DNA from: UBA2991 sp965221735
GTDB lineage: Bacteria > Chloroflexota > Dehalococcoidia > Tepidiformales > Tepidiformaceae
Assembly (NCBI GenBank): GCA_965221735.1
Contig: OZ244910.1
Location: forward strand, 2,294,001-2,358,000
Length of the DNA: 64,000 bases
Reading direction: 5' to 3'
The notes under the pieces were generated by a model that saw only the letters and a list, made by a program, of their open reading frames with translations, made no database searches and was not told the origin of the DNA. Of this stretch, positions 1 to 8,758 are shown in pieces. Each line of letters begins with the position of its first letter. The first letter of the stretch is position 1. A program made the translations under genes and the position numbers.

Positions 1-1
1 G

Positions 2-436
2 CTCTGGACGGAGGAGGCGGTGACGTTCGAGGGGCACTGGGACAAGTTGGCGGGGGAGCGGATCAACCCGCTGCCGGTCCAGCAACCGATCCCGATCTGG
101 ATCGGCGGGGCGAGAGAGCCGGGAGCGTCGGTGCTGCGCCGCATCGGGCGGCTATCGGACGGGTGGTTCGCGCTGATGGCCCCGGATGCCTACGGGGCCG
201 TGCGCGAGGCCGTATCAGCGGAGGCGGAGGCGGCGGGTCGCGACCCGGCGGCGCTCGGATCGGAGAGCGCGGTGCAGATCGTCGGGAAGTCGGAGGCGGA
301 GTGGCTGTCGGAGGTCGAGGCGTGGCGCGAGACGGGCGTCACGCACCTGTGCCTGCGCACGCTCGGCGTGGGACTCGACACCGCCGGGCACCTGGAGGCG
401 CTGCACGGGGCGCGGGCGGCGCTCGACCGGCTGTAG
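2..436 (+). CDS. LLM class flavin-dependent oxidoreductase, C-terminal fragment (runs off the left edge)
   Basis: The reading frame is open from the window edge and ends in TAG at 434-436, so only about the last 144 residues are present. Visible family signatures are L-W-T near the start followed by V-T-F-E-G-H-W (the usual substrate-loop end), then P-I-P-I-W-I-G-G, the strand before the flavin-phosphate site in bacterial luciferase-like/F420-dependent enzymes, and A-L-M-A-P-D further on. The family uses FMNH2 or F420H2 for oxidation or reduction of small organics. Cofactor and substrate cannot be told from this part. A GTG at 20 is internal, not the start. Confidence 0.85.
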   Translation, partial: LWTEEAVTFEGHWDKLAGERINPLPVQQPIPIWIGGAREPGASVLRRIGRLSDGWFALMAPDAYGAVREAVSAEAEAAGRDPAALGSESAVQIVGKSEAEWLSEVEAWRETGVTHLCLRTLGVGLDTAGHLEALHGARAALDRL

Positions 437-445
437 GCGAGCGCC

Positions 446-1003
446 CTACGCCAGGGGCTCCTCCACGCCGGGGGGCAGCTCGACCTCGAAGACGTTGAGC
501 GTGGCGGAAACGAGGCCGTAGTAACCGACCGTGCCGACAAGGTCGACGAGGCCGGTCTCGCCGAAGGTGTCGAGCGCTTCCTGATACGTCTCGTCCGAGA
601 CGCGGCTGGTCTCGAAGTACTCGGTCACGAGGCGGTGGACGACGGAGAGGTCGGGGCGGTCGAGTTGAAGCGGGGTGCCTGTACGGACGGCCTCGACGAC
701 CGACTCGGGAATGCCCTCCTCGATAGCGATGCGGGCGTGCGCCCAGAACTCGAACTGGGCGCGCCAGCGCTTGGCCGTGAGGATGATGGCGAACTCGGAG
801 ACATCGCGGGGGAGGGCGGCGCCGAAGCGGCAGTGGGCGCCGAGCTCCTGGGCGGGGTTCCCGAATCCGGGGCTGTGCAGCCAGACGCCGAACGGTCCGC
901 CGGTGACGCCGGCGTTAGGACCACGAGGGCCGCTGCGGATGGCTTCGGCCATGGCGGCCTGCTCGGGGGTGAGGGTCTGCTCGTCGAGGGTGGGGAGGCG
1001 CAT
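446..1003 (-). CDS. Carboxymuconolactone decarboxylase (CMD/AhpD-like) family protein
   Basis: A 185-residue all-helical CMD-like protein. The ATG at 1003 was chosen over the longer frame to 1072 because AGGAG lies just upstream and the N-terminus (MRLPTLDEQTLTPEQ) is the usual one for the family. The core F-E-F-W-A-H-A-R-I-A-I-E-E-G keeps the conserved His, but the protein has no C-x2-C pair, so AhpD-type thiol peroxidase activity is unlikely; decarboxylase, lactonase or gamma-carboxymuconolactone-like roles remain possible. It converges on the LLM gene and is divergent from the CoA-transferase operon starting at 1111, so the two probably share the intervening control region. Confidence 0.85.
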   Translation of the reverse strand: MRLPTLDEQTLTPEQAAMAEAIRSGPRGPNAGVTGGPFGVWLHSPGFGNPAQELGAHCRFGAALPRDVSEFAIILTAKRWRAQFEFWAHARIAIEEGIPESVVEAVRTGTPLQLDRPDLSVVHRLVTEYFETSRVSDETYQEALDTFGETGLVDLVGTVGYYGLVSATLNVFEVELPPGVEEPLA

Positions 1004-1110
1004 TGGGATTGCTCCTGCGGGTGGTGGTAGCGCAAGCAGACGGGATCGCTCGCGCGATGTCCAGCGGCACAAGGGGGCCGGTCGCGCGTAGGATCGGCGC
1101 CGGAGGCGTC

Positions 1111-2301
1111 GTGGGCACAGCCAGGCTGCCGCTCGAGGGGATTCGCGCGCTCGACCTGACGCGGGCGAGGGCGGGGCCGACGTGCGCGCGTCAGCTGGCC
1201 GACTGGGGCGCAGACGTGACCAAGATCGAGCTGCCGCCCAGGCCGGGCGGCGGGGACGGGATCACAGGGGAGCGCCACGGGTTCGACTTCCAGAATCTGC
1301 ACCGCAACAAGCGCAGCCTCACGCTCAACCTGAAGGCGGATGCGGGCCGCGACATCTTCATGCGGCTCGCGGAGGACGCGGACGTGATCGTCGAGAACTA
1401 CCGGCCGGGGGTGAAGCACCGGCTGGGGATCGATTACGAAGCGGTGCGCGAGGTGAACCCGCGGATCGTCTACGGGAGCATCAGCGGGTTCGGGCAGGCG
1501 GGGCCGTACCGGGATCGTCCGGGGGTGGACCAGATCGCGCAGGGACTGGGCGGGTTGATGTCGATTACGGGACTGCCGGGGCAGGGGCCGGTGCGGGTGG
1601 GCATCCCGATCGCGGACCTGACGGCGGGGATGCTGCTGGCGCAGGGGATCCTGCTGGCGCTGTTCGAACGGGAGCGGTCGGGGGAGGGGCAGTGGGTACA
1701 CACCTCGCTTCTGGAGGCGCAGATCCAGATGCTGGACTTCCAGGCGGCGCGCTGGCTGATCTCGCAGGAGGTGGCGCCCCAGGCGGGGAACGACCACCCC
1801 ACGAGCATCCCCACGGGCGTCTTCCCCACAGGGGACGGGCACATCAACATCGCGGCCTCGGGGGGCATCCTGTGGCAGCGGCTCTGCCAGACGCTCGGGC
1901 TGGAAGCGCTGCTCGACGACCCGGACTACGCGGACAACGAGCTGCGATCGCAGAACCGGAAAGCGCTCAACGCGCGCATCTCGGAAGTAACGCCCTCCCG
2001 CACGAGCGCGGAGTGGATCGAGGTGCTGAACGAGGCGGGGGTTCCCTGCGGGCCGATCAACACGATCGACGCGACCTTCGCGGACCCACAGGTCCAGGCT
2101 CTGGGCATCGCGCGGCCGATGCCTCGCCCGCAGCTGGGCGACACGCACGTGGTAGGGCAGGCAATCAACCTCGCCCGCACGCCACAACCCCCAAGCCATC
2201 GAGCGACGCCCGAACTGGGCGAGCACACGGACGAGATCCTTGGCAGCCTCGGACTGGACGGCGACGCCATCCGGGAGCTGCGCGAGAACGGCGTCATCTA
2301 G
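1111..2301 (+). CDS. CaiB/BaiF family (type III) CoA-transferase
   Basis: A 396-residue type III CoA-transferase, which moves CoA between carboxylic acids. The frame is open to 1003, but GTG 1111 preceded by GGAGG gives the canonical N-terminus (L-P-L-E-G-I-R-A-L-D-L-T) and a family-typical length. Asp169 in G-I-P-I-A-D-L-T-A-G falls at the position of the catalytic Asp of formyl-CoA transferase, so the enzyme should be active. G-A-D-V-T-K-I-E is the CoA-binding Rossmann strand. It is first in a tight five-gene operon with a crotonase and an ICL/PEPM lyase, suggesting activation and breakdown of an unknown organic acid. Confidence 0.9.
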   Translation: MGTARLPLEGIRALDLTRARAGPTCARQLADWGADVTKIELPPRPGGGDGITGERHGFDFQNLHRNKRSLTLNLKADAGRDIFMRLAEDADVIVENYRPGVKHRLGIDYEAVREVNPRIVYGSISGFGQAGPYRDRPGVDQIAQGLGGLMSITGLPGQGPVRVGIPIADLTAGMLLAQGILLALFERERSGEGQWVHTSLLEAQIQMLDFQAARWLISQEVAPQAGNDHPTSIPTGVFPTGDGHINIAASGGILWQRLCQTLGLEALLDDPDYADNELRSQNRKALNARISEVTPSRTSAEWIEVLNEAGVPCGPINTIDATFADPQVQALGIARPMPRPQLGDTHVVGQAINLARTPQPPSHRATPELGEHTDEILGSLGLDGDAIRELRENGVI

Positions 2302-2321
2302 GCGCAAACGGGAGAGACTGC

Positions 2322-3122
2322 ATGGAGCTGGAGCTGAAGACGGACAAGATGATCGCCCGCAAGGAGGGGGGCGTCGGCTGGATGTTCTTCAACAATCCGG
2401 CACGGCGGAACGCGCTCAGCATCGAGATGCAGGAGGCGGTCCCGGTCATCCTGCACGACTTCCGGGACGACCCGGACGTGCGGGTGGTGGTGATGGCGGG
2501 GACGGGCGACAAGGCGTTCGTCTCGGGGGCGGACATCTCGGAGTTCGAGAAGCGGCGGTCGGACCCGGAGTCGATCGAGAAGTTCAACGCCATCGGCGCG
2601 GCCGCGAACGCGGCCTACGGGGAGCTGGGGAAGCCGCTGATCGCGATGATTCGCGGGTTCTGCATGGGGGGCGGTCTGCTGACGGCGCTGCAGGCGGATA
2701 TCCGGGTGGCGGCGGAGGGCTCGCAGTTCGGCATCCCGGCGGCGCGGCTGGGGCTGGGGTACGGCTTCGGCGGGACGCACAAGCTGGTCGAGACGGTGGG
2801 CGCGGCGGCGGCGCGGGAGATCCTGTTCACGGGCGGGCGCTTTCCCGCCGAAGACGCGGAGCGCTGGGGACTCATCAACCGGGTCGTACCGGTCGAGGAG
2901 CTGGAGCCGGCGGTGAGGCGCATCGCAGACGCCATCGCGGAGAACGCGCCGCTCACGGTGAACCTGCTGCGCGCCTCGATCGTGGAGGCGACGAAGGAGC
3001 CGGAGGAGCGCGACCTCGACAGCATCGAGTCGATGGTGGAGGCGTGTTTCGCGAGCGAGGACTACGTCGAGGGGCGGCGGGCGTTCATGGAGAAGCGGCG
3101 GCCCGCGTTCCGGGGCCAGTAG
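2322..3122 (+). CDS. Enoyl-CoA hydratase/isomerase (crotonase) superfamily protein
   Basis: A 266-residue crotonase-fold protein starting at ATG 2322 behind GGAGAG. The oxyanion-hole segments are present: F-V-S-G-A-D-I-S-E-F and F-C-M-G-G-G-L-L. The two Glu residues that add water in classic hydratases are not: the first site is Leu120 (G-G-G-L-L-T-A-L) and the second is Ala140 (F-G-I-P-A-A-R). Enolate stabilisation on an acyl-CoA is therefore likely, but the reaction may be isomerisation, decarboxylation or C-C cleavage rather than hydration. It lies 20 nt after the CoA-transferase and 4 nt before the lyase-like gene, so substrate channelling between them is a fair inference. Confidence 0.88.
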   Translation: MELELKTDKMIARKEGGVGWMFFNNPARRNALSIEMQEAVPVILHDFRDDPDVRVVVMAGTGDKAFVSGADISEFEKRRSDPESIEKFNAIGAAANAAYGELGKPLIAMIRGFCMGGGLLTALQADIRVAAEGSQFGIPAARLGLGYGFGGTHKLVETVGAAAAREILFTGGRFPAEDAERWGLINRVVPVEELEPAVRRIADAIAENAPLTVNLLRASIVEATKEPEERDLDSIESMVEACFASEDYVEGRRAFMEKRRPAFRGQ

Positions 3123-3126
3123 CGGC

Positions 3127-3987
3127 GTGGCCCGGCGGCGTCTGCGGGAGCTGCTGGAGACGCGCACGCCCGTGTTCGCGCCGGTCTGCCTCGACCCGCT
3201 GACGGCGCGCACGCTGGAGGCGCAGGGCTACGACGCCGCCTACCTGAGCGGTGGCGCGCTCGGCTTTCAGCTCGCGGTCTCGGAGGCGCTGCTGACCGTG
3301 ACGGAGATGGCAGCGACGGCGCGGCGAATCACAGCGAGGTCCGGCATCGCGCTGATCGTGGACGGGGGCGTGGGGTTCGGCGACGCGGTCCACACGAGCC
3401 GGACGGTAGCGGAGATCGAAGCGACGGGCGCGGCGGCGATCGAACTGGAGGACCAGGTGGCACCGAAGCGGGCGCATCACCACAAGGGGGTCGAGCACCT
3501 GGTCTCGCTGGAGGAGATGGTGGGGAAGCTGGAGGCGGCGGTGGCGGCGCGGCGCGACCCGGACTTCCTCATCATCGCGCGCACGGGGGCGGTGCGGAAC
3601 GAGTCGTACGCGGCGGCGGTGGAGCGGGGGCGGGCGTACCGCGCGGCGGGCGCGGACCTCGTGATGCTGCGCCCGGACACGCCCGAGCGGTGGCGGGACG
3701 CGGTAACGGCGATCGACGCGCCGCTGGCGGCGATGGCCTCGTTCGGGAGCCGCACGCGGGCGGAGTGGGGAGCGCTGGGGTGGCCGCTGGTGATCGACCC
3801 ATTCACGGGGCAGGTGGCGGGGTGGCTGGCGGCACGGGAGGCATCGCGGCACTTCCTCGAGGAGGGGGTGAGCGGCGAGGACGAGGGCGTGATCGCGGCC
3901 GGCTACGAAGCAATCAAGCAGGCCGCCGGCATGGACGACTGGTACGAAATCGAGGAGCGCACAACGGAGAAAGGAGCAACGGGATGA
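3127..3987 (+). CDS. Isocitrate lyase/PEP mutase superfamily protein
   Basis: A 286-residue TIM-barrel protein of the ICL/PEPM group (oxaloacetate decarboxylase, dimethylmalate or methylisocitrate lyase relatives), starting with GTG. The metal-binding loop is I-V-D-G-G-V-G-F-G, close to the usual D-A-D-x-G-Y-G. The catalytic loop that reads K-K-C-G-H in true lyases is K114-R-A-H-H-H, so the general-acid Cys is absent; I-I-A-R-T then supplies the conserved Arg. A 2-oxoacid hydrolase, decarboxylase or hydroxylated-acid lyase is more likely than a methylisocitrate lyase. Its TGA overlaps the next ATG (ATGA at 3984). Confidence 0.85.
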   Translation: MARRRLRELLETRTPVFAPVCLDPLTARTLEAQGYDAAYLSGGALGFQLAVSEALLTVTEMAATARRITARSGIALIVDGGVGFGDAVHTSRTVAEIEATGAAAIELEDQVAPKRAHHHKGVEHLVSLEEMVGKLEAAVAARRDPDFLIIARTGAVRNESYAAAVERGRAYRAAGADLVMLRPDTPERWRDAVTAIDAPLAAMASFGSRTRAEWGALGWPLVIDPFTGQVAGWLAAREASRHFLEEGVSGEDEGVIAAGYEAIKQAAGMDDWYEIEERTTEKGATG

Positions 3988-4472
3988 GTTCGAGCGACAG
4001 CGGGAATTTCGTCTTTGAAGGGCGCGGGGAGCGCGAGATCGTGATGGCGTACAGCTTCGACGCGCCGCCCGAGCGGGTGTTCGAGGCGTGGAACGACACG
4101 TCGGGGATGGGGAACTGGTACGGCCCGGCAGGGCACACGCTGATCGTGGCGGAGCAGGACTTCCGGGTGGGGGGCGCCTGGCGCTACGGGACGCGGGACG
4201 AGTCGGGGGAGGAGACCATCCTGTACGGCATCTTCCAGGAGATCGAGCCGGGCGCCCGCATGGTCAACACGGAGATCTTTGCGGGGATGCCGGACTTCGA
4301 GACGGTCGTGACCTGCACCTTCGAGGCGGAAGGGGAGGGGACGCGCATGACGTCCGTCGTGCTGCACCCGGTGTCGGAGTCGCGCGACGGGGCCATGGCC
4401 TCGGGCATGGGGGACGGCGTCCGGCAGACGTTCGAACGGTTCGCGGCCCACCTGGCGGCGACAGCGGAGTGA
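3984..4472 (+). CDS. SRPBCC / AHSA1-like START-domain protein
   Basis: A 162-residue helix-grip protein. S-F-D-A-P-P-E-R-V-F-E-A-W and the later W-Y-G-P are hallmarks of the activator-of-Hsp90-ATPase homologue (AHSA1) branch of SRPBCC proteins, which bind hydrophobic ligands in a deep cavity. The start is fixed by the ATGA overlap with the upstream gene, and the stop overlaps the next GTG (GTGA at 4469), so it is translationally coupled on both sides. A ligand-binding or cyclase-like role in the operon is an inference; no catalytic residue stands out. Confidence 0.88.
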   Translation: MSSSDSGNFVFEGRGEREIVMAYSFDAPPERVFEAWNDTSGMGNWYGPAGHTLIVAEQDFRVGGAWRYGTRDESGEETILYGIFQEIEPGARMVNTEIFAGMPDFETVVTCTFEAEGEGTRMTSVVLHPVSESRDGAMASGMGDGVRQTFERFAAHLAATAE

Positions 4473-5185
4473 GCTACCCTCGAGCGCTGGCGGTACCCCT
4501 CGACGTGGCGGTCGACGCGGGGGAGGACGGGGAATGGGTGGCGTGGCGGGTGCGGGCGCCGGGGAACGTCGACCACGGATTTGCGCGGGGGGAGCGGCCG
4601 GAGGGGTGTCTCGAGGCGTTCCTGGCGCTGGAAGAGGCGCCGCTGGCCGAGTTCGCGGGGTTCGTGCGGCGGTGGGGGGTGCTCGGCATCTGCGCGGAAG
4701 ACGATCTGCCCGGCGTAGTCGCGGGCCGCGCGCCGCGTGACGGCGAATCCGCGAACGACCTGTTCCCGCGCACGTCGCTGACCGAGGGGTGGACGGTACC
4801 CCTGCGGCTCTACCGGGAGCCGGCGGGGGTCTGGCGCGAGATGGCGGGAGCCTTCGCGGCAGCACTCCGGGTGGGGCGGGCGCTGCGGGCGGGGCAGCCG
4901 GGGGAGGGGGCGGACCTCGGGCGGCTGTTCGGGGACGAGGCGGCGGGGCTGGCGGAGTCGGCGCGGGCGGTGGGGGAGCAGCGCGTGCGGCTCGGGGAAC
5001 TGGTCGACGGGTGGCTGGCGGAGGCGGGGGTGCGGCCGGTGGTCGCGTGGCCGTTCGTGGCGGAGGCGCCGGAGCTGGCGGTGGACGCAGGGGAGGCGGG
5101 CGAAGGCGCGGAATTCGCGTGGCCGACGCGGTCGCTCTACCCGGAGCTGCTCACGCAGCTCGTCCGGGAGCTGGCGGGAATCTAG
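4469..5185 (+). CDS. Conserved-looking protein of unknown function, last gene of the CoA-transferase operon
   Basis: A 238-residue protein that I do not recognise. GTG 4469 overlaps the previous stop by GTGA, so the frame is supported by coupling rather than by a domain. It is rich in Glu, Ala, Gly and Trp with no signal peptide and no long hydrophobic stretch. The N-terminal part is mostly beta-like (W-V-A-W-R-V-R-A-P-G) and the C-terminal half is helical. Codon use matches its neighbours. It ends 12 nt before the convergent CocE gene. Confidence 0.65.
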   Translation: MSYPRALAVPLDVAVDAGEDGEWVAWRVRAPGNVDHGFARGERPEGCLEAFLALEEAPLAEFAGFVRRWGVLGICAEDDLPGVVAGRAPRDGESANDLFPRTSLTEGWTVPLRLYREPAGVWREMAGAFAAALRVGRALRAGQPGEGADLGRLFGDEAAGLAESARAVGEQRVRLGELVDGWLAEAGVRPVVAWPFVAEAPELAVDAGEAGEGAEFAWPTRSLYPELLTQLVRELAGI

Positions 5186-5197
5186 GCGGGCACTGCC

Positions 5198-6922
5198 TTA
5201 CTCGGGAAGGACGCAGAGCTCCAGGGCGGAGGGGTGGTCCTCGTCGTGCAGGACGTACTGGAGGGCGGGCCATATGTCAGTCTCGGTCGCGAGGGGACCG
5301 CCCGTATTGGGATTTGCGTCGAAGCGGGGGAAGTTCGAGGACGACACCTCGAGGCGGATGCGGTGGCCGGTGCCGAAGGCGATGGCAGTGCTGGCGAGGT
5401 CGATCTCGTAGCGGACGGGTTCTCCCTCGGGGACGGGGCTGGGCTCGCTGAGCGAGTCGCGGAAGCGGGCGCGGACGATGCCGTCGCAGACGGAGACGGG
5501 CGTGCCATCGGGCTGGACATCGACGAGCTTGGCGGTGAAGTCGGTGTCGGGGGCGTCGGTAACGGTCCAGAGGACGACCTTCGCGGGGCCGGCGACCACG
5601 CAGGGGCGTTCGAGGGGCTCGCTGGTGTAGCAGAGCACGTCGTCGCGGGCCTCGATGCGAGACTGGTCGCGGGGGCCGGGGAGGCCGATGGCGGAGTGGA
5701 GGGTGGGGCCGCCCTCGCTGGGGACGGGGCGGAGGGGGTCGTAGAAGTAGCGGTCGGGGACCTCGCCGGCGGCGGGAACGGCCATGGAGAGGGAGCCATC
5801 GCCGCGGGCGCTGTTGGCGTTGCCGCCGCTGTGCAGGTACCAGCTCACGGTCTCAGCCCCGGCGGGCGGCCATTGATCGGCCGTGCGCCACTCGTTCGCG
5901 CCCATGAGGAAGTAGCGGACGGCGGGAAGCTCACGTTCGACGCCCTTCAGGTGACGGTCGAGGAAGTGGTTGTAGTCGAGGACGGCGCCGGACATGGCGG
6001 CGGCAGCGATGGGGCCGAAGTCGCGTTCGCCAAGGTAGCGGTCGTAGTAGGCATGGGACCAGGGCCCCATGAGGAGGTGGTGGCCGGCGGGCGAGGCGGC
6101 GCTCATGCCGCGGAAGTTGCGGACGGTGCCAATGCCGAAGATGTCGAACCAGCCGCCCACGTGGTACATCGGAATCTCGTAGCGGGCGTATTCGTCGGAG
6201 TGGCGGAGGGCTTCCCAGTAGTCGTCGCGGCTGTCGTGGCCGATCCAGTCGCGCCACCAGGGGGCGAGGGCGGGCTGGGAGAGGCCGGGCATGGCGGCGA
6301 GGGGTCGCGTGCGGGCGGTCTCGTGGGGGTTGAGGAGCGCTTCCCCGGCGGCGGCGAAATGCTCGGCCGCAATGCCCCGGTCACGGCCAAGGGCAAGGGC
6401 GGCGGCGAGGCCGAGGCCCCAGAAGGTCGCGAACCCAAGCTGGAGGGCGCCGCCCTGGTAGGTCCAGCCGTCGTAGTAGTCGTCGGCGGTGATGATGGGG
6501 ATGGCGCACTTGAGGGAGGGCGGCTTCGCCTTCGCGGCGAGGAGGGTGGTCGCGCCGACATACGAGGGGCCGTAGATAGCCACGCCGCCGTCGCACCAGG
6601 GCTGGGAGGCAAGCCACTCGACCGAGTCGTAACCGTCGTCGGCCTCGTTCACGAAGGGGTTGAACTCACCCTCGGAGGAGAAGCGGCCGCGCACGTCCTG
6701 CACGGCCACTGCGTAGCCGCGCTCGGCGAGCTTGAGGGCGGAAGGCATGATGGGCAGGGCCGCCGCCGCGAACACCTCCTTGTCGTAGGGGGTGCGGGTG
6801 ATAATGCCGGGCACGGGGTCGCCGTCGGCGGGGCGGAAGATGTCGGCGTAGGTGACGACGCCGTCGCGGAGGGGGATGGGGATGTTCTTCTCGACGAGGA
6901 CGCGCGAGACAGCAGGTGACAT
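5198..6922 (-). CDS. CocE/NonD family hydrolase (X-Pro dipeptidyl-peptidase S15-like acyl esterase)
   Basis: A 574-residue serine hydrolase. The N-terminus matches the family (I-P-I-P-L-R-D-G-V, then I-I-T-R-T-P-Y-D-K). The nucleophile Ser120 sits in I-Y-G-P-S-Y-V-G, the G-x-S-Y-x-G elbow of cocaine esterase relatives, and W-D-P-x-G-type aromatic residues and a C-terminal jelly roll (R-L-E-V-S-S-S-N-F-P-R-F) follow. The start ATG 6922 was preferred to the much longer frame because the residues upstream are low-complexity and unrelated. Such enzymes cleave esters or amides of small acids; the substrate is unknown. No signal peptide, so probably cytoplasmic. Confidence 0.9.
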   Translation of the reverse strand: MSPAVSRVLVEKNIPIPLRDGVVTYADIFRPADGDPVPGIITRTPYDKEVFAAAALPIMPSALKLAERGYAVAVQDVRGRFSSEGEFNPFVNEADDGYDSVEWLASQPWCDGGVAIYGPSYVGATTLLAAKAKPPSLKCAIPIITADDYYDGWTYQGGALQLGFATFWGLGLAAALALGRDRGIAAEHFAAAGEALLNPHETARTRPLAAMPGLSQPALAPWWRDWIGHDSRDDYWEALRHSDEYARYEIPMYHVGGWFDIFGIGTVRNFRGMSAASPAGHHLLMGPWSHAYYDRYLGERDFGPIAAAAMSGAVLDYNHFLDRHLKGVERELPAVRYFLMGANEWRTADQWPPAGAETVSWYLHSGGNANSARGDGSLSMAVPAAGEVPDRYFYDPLRPVPSEGGPTLHSAIGLPGPRDQSRIEARDDVLCYTSEPLERPCVVAGPAKVVLWTVTDAPDTDFTAKLVDVQPDGTPVSVCDGIVRARFRDSLSEPSPVPEGEPVRYEIDLASTAIAFGTGHRIRLEVSSSNFPRFDANPNTGGPLATETDIWPALQYVLHDEDHPSALELCVLPE

Positions 6923-6963
6923 CAGTGGCTGGCCTCCGGCGGCATCGTACGCGGGAGGCGGGG

Positions 6964-7911
6964 TCAGGCGGGGACGGGAGCGGCGGGGTCGAGGAGGCGG
7001 GCGTCCTTCAGCTCGGCCCAGAGGGCGGCGGGAATCGGAGTTTCGACCATGCGGGCGTTCTCCTCGACCTCGGCCACGGAGGCGGCGCCGGGGATGACGG
7101 CGGCCACGGCGGGGTGGGCGAGGATGAACTGGAGCGCGGCGGCCTTGAGCGGCGCGCCGTGACGGTCGCAGACGGCCTTGATGGCGCGCGCCCTGTCGAG
7201 CATCGCGGGGGGCGCCGTGCGGTAGTTGTAGTTGGCGGTGTCGTCGAGGTTCGAGGCGAGGATGCCGCTGTTGTACGGCCCGCCCGCGATGACGCTGATG
7301 CCGTTGGCCTCGCAATAGGGGAGGAACTCGGCGAGGGCGGTCTGCTCGAGGAGGGTGTAGCGCCCGGCGAGGAGGAAGCAGTCGAGCGGCAGCTCGCGGG
7401 CGAAGCGCAGCTCAAGCTCCCACTGGTTCATGCCCGCCCCGATGGCGCCGACGAGGCCCTGCTCGCGCAGCTCGATAAGAGCGGGGAAGGCTTCGCGGAT
7501 GGCCTGGTCGGCGTGGTCATCGGGGTCGTGCACGAGGAGGATGTCGACGCGGTCGAGGCCGAGGCGCTGGAGGCTGGTCTCGAAGGAACGCAGGACGCCA
7601 TCGCGGGTGAAGTCGAAGTGCCAGGGTTCGGCGCCGCCGACATCCTCCTGGAGGAGGCGGCCGACCTTCGTCGAGAGGACGAACTCGGAGCGGTCGAGTC
7701 GGGACAGCGGGCCGCCATAGCGGCGCTCGCTCTCGCCGAGGCCGTACATCGGGGCGGTGTCGAAGTAGCGAACGCCGGTCTGGTAGGCGCGGTCGATGAG
7801 GGCTTCGGCTTCCTCGCGCGGTGCGTCGCGAGCAAGGAAGACGCCACCGAGCCCAAGGCAGGTGACACTCAGGGAGGTGCGTCCGATCGGGCGGGTGTCG
7901 GTGGCCTTCAC
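6964..7911 (-). CDS. Aldo/keto reductase
   Basis: A 315-residue NAD(P)H-dependent (beta/alpha)8 reductase. The catalytic tetrad is visible: Asp51 and Tyr56 in F-D-T-A-P-M-Y-G, Lys82 in L-S-T-K-V-G and His in L-L-V-H-D-P. The chain resembles the L-fucose/D-threo-aldose dehydrogenase branch (N-terminal R-P-I-G-R-T-S-L-S-V-T), but substrate assignment is not safe. The start codon is GTG, with TATCAT ending only 7 nt before it and no Shine-Dalgarno, so the mRNA may be leaderless. It lies 41 nt upstream of the CocE gene on the same strand. Confidence 0.9.
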   Translation of the reverse strand: MKATDTRPIGRTSLSVTCLGLGGVFLARDAPREEAEALIDRAYQTGVRYFDTAPMYGLGESERRYGGPLSRLDRSEFVLSTKVGRLLQEDVGGAEPWHFDFTRDGVLRSFETSLQRLGLDRVDILLVHDPDDHADQAIREAFPALIELREQGLVGAIGAGMNQWELELRFARELPLDCFLLAGRYTLLEQTALAEFLPYCEANGISVIAGGPYNSGILASNLDDTANYNYRTAPPAMLDRARAIKAVCDRHGAPLKAAALQFILAHPAVAAVIPGAASVAEVEENARMVETPIPAALWAELKDARLLDPAAPVPA

Positions 7912-7918
7912 GCCGGGG

Positions 7919-7924
7919 ATGATA
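7919..7924 (-). promoter_or_regulatory. Putative -10 element TATCAT of the aldo/keto reductase gene
   Basis: On the minus strand TATCAT (5 of 6 matches to TATAAT) ends 7 nt before GTG 7911, placing the expected transcription start at about the initiation codon. No Shine-Dalgarno is present. The same hexamer occurs upstream of several other genes here. Confidence 0.45.
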
Positions 7925-7936
7925 GCGGGCCAGGCG

Positions 7937-8758
7937 TCAGGACGGCTTGCGGGCGCGGAGCGAGTACATGAGGGGGATGCTCTCGCGCCGGCCCGGGAGC
8001 ACGAACGTCCCGGGGATGTCGCCGGGCTCCATCCAGGGGAAGGCCTTCCAGCAGAGGTAGTCGAACTCGTGCAGGAACTCGATAGCGAGGCCGGCTCCGG
8101 CGACCGCGGTCACGATCGAGCCCATGCTGTGCGACCACTCATAGGTCTCGTTCTCGGTGGTCTCGGCGGTCGGGTCGGCGTAGGTGCCCGGGTCGTCCCA
8201 GCGGTCGGGCTCGGGGCCGTGGAAGTAGGGGTAGCGTACGGACAGGCCGCTCTCGGCTTCGTCGTCGAAGACATGGGCGAAGGGGTGGCCTTCCCGGAGA
8301 TAGAGCACGCCGCCGGGCTTGAGCAGGGCAGCGACGGTCTCGGCCCAGCGGGTCAGGTCGGGGAGCCAGACGAGCACGCCACGGCTGGTGTAGACGATGT
8401 CGAAGGTGCGTCCGCCGAGGGTCTCGACGGCGTCGTAGACGTTGGCCTCGACGAACTCGGCGGCGATGCCGGCCTCGGCGGCAAGCTCGCGGCCGGCGGC
8501 GACGGCGGGAGCCGAGAAGTCGAGGCCGGTCACGCTCGCGCCAAGGCGGGCCCAGGAGAGGGTGTCCATTCCGAAGTGGCACTGGAGATGGAGGAGCGAC
8601 TTGCCGGCGACGTCGCCCAGCTCGGCGGGCTCGTCCGGCTCCAGCGAGCTCCTGCCGGCGAGGAAGCCGGGGACGTCGTAGAAGGCGGAACGACGGTGGA
8701 TGGGGACGCGCTCGTCCCAGTTGCGGCGGTTCGCCTCGAACCAGGCCTGGGTGCTCAC
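7937..8758 (-). CDS. Class I SAM-dependent methyltransferase
   Basis: A 273-residue methyltransferase. Motif I is V-A-G-K-S-L-L-H-L-Q-C-H-F-G, an L-x-C-x-x-G form common in small-molecule methyltransferases, followed by the acidic ribose-binding strand V-T-G-L-D-F-S and motif II-like F-D-I-V-Y-T-S-R-G-V. GTG 8758 overlaps the TGA of the P450 gene (GTGA), so the two are co-translated. Pairing with a P450 suggests oxidation and then methylation of one small molecule, an inference from coupling only. The frame extends far upstream only as an artefact of GC-rich sequence. Confidence 0.88.
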   Translation of the reverse strand: MSTQAWFEANRRNWDERVPIHRRSAFYDVPGFLAGRSSLEPDEPAELGDVAGKSLLHLQCHFGMDTLSWARLGASVTGLDFSAPAVAAGRELAAEAGIAAEFVEANVYDAVETLGGRTFDIVYTSRGVLVWLPDLTRWAETVAALLKPGGVLYLREGHPFAHVFDDEAESGLSVRYPYFHGPEPDRWDDPGTYADPTAETTENETYEWSHSMGSIVTAVAGAGLAIEFLHEFDYLCWKAFPWMEPGDIPGTFVLPGRRESIPLMYSLRARKPS

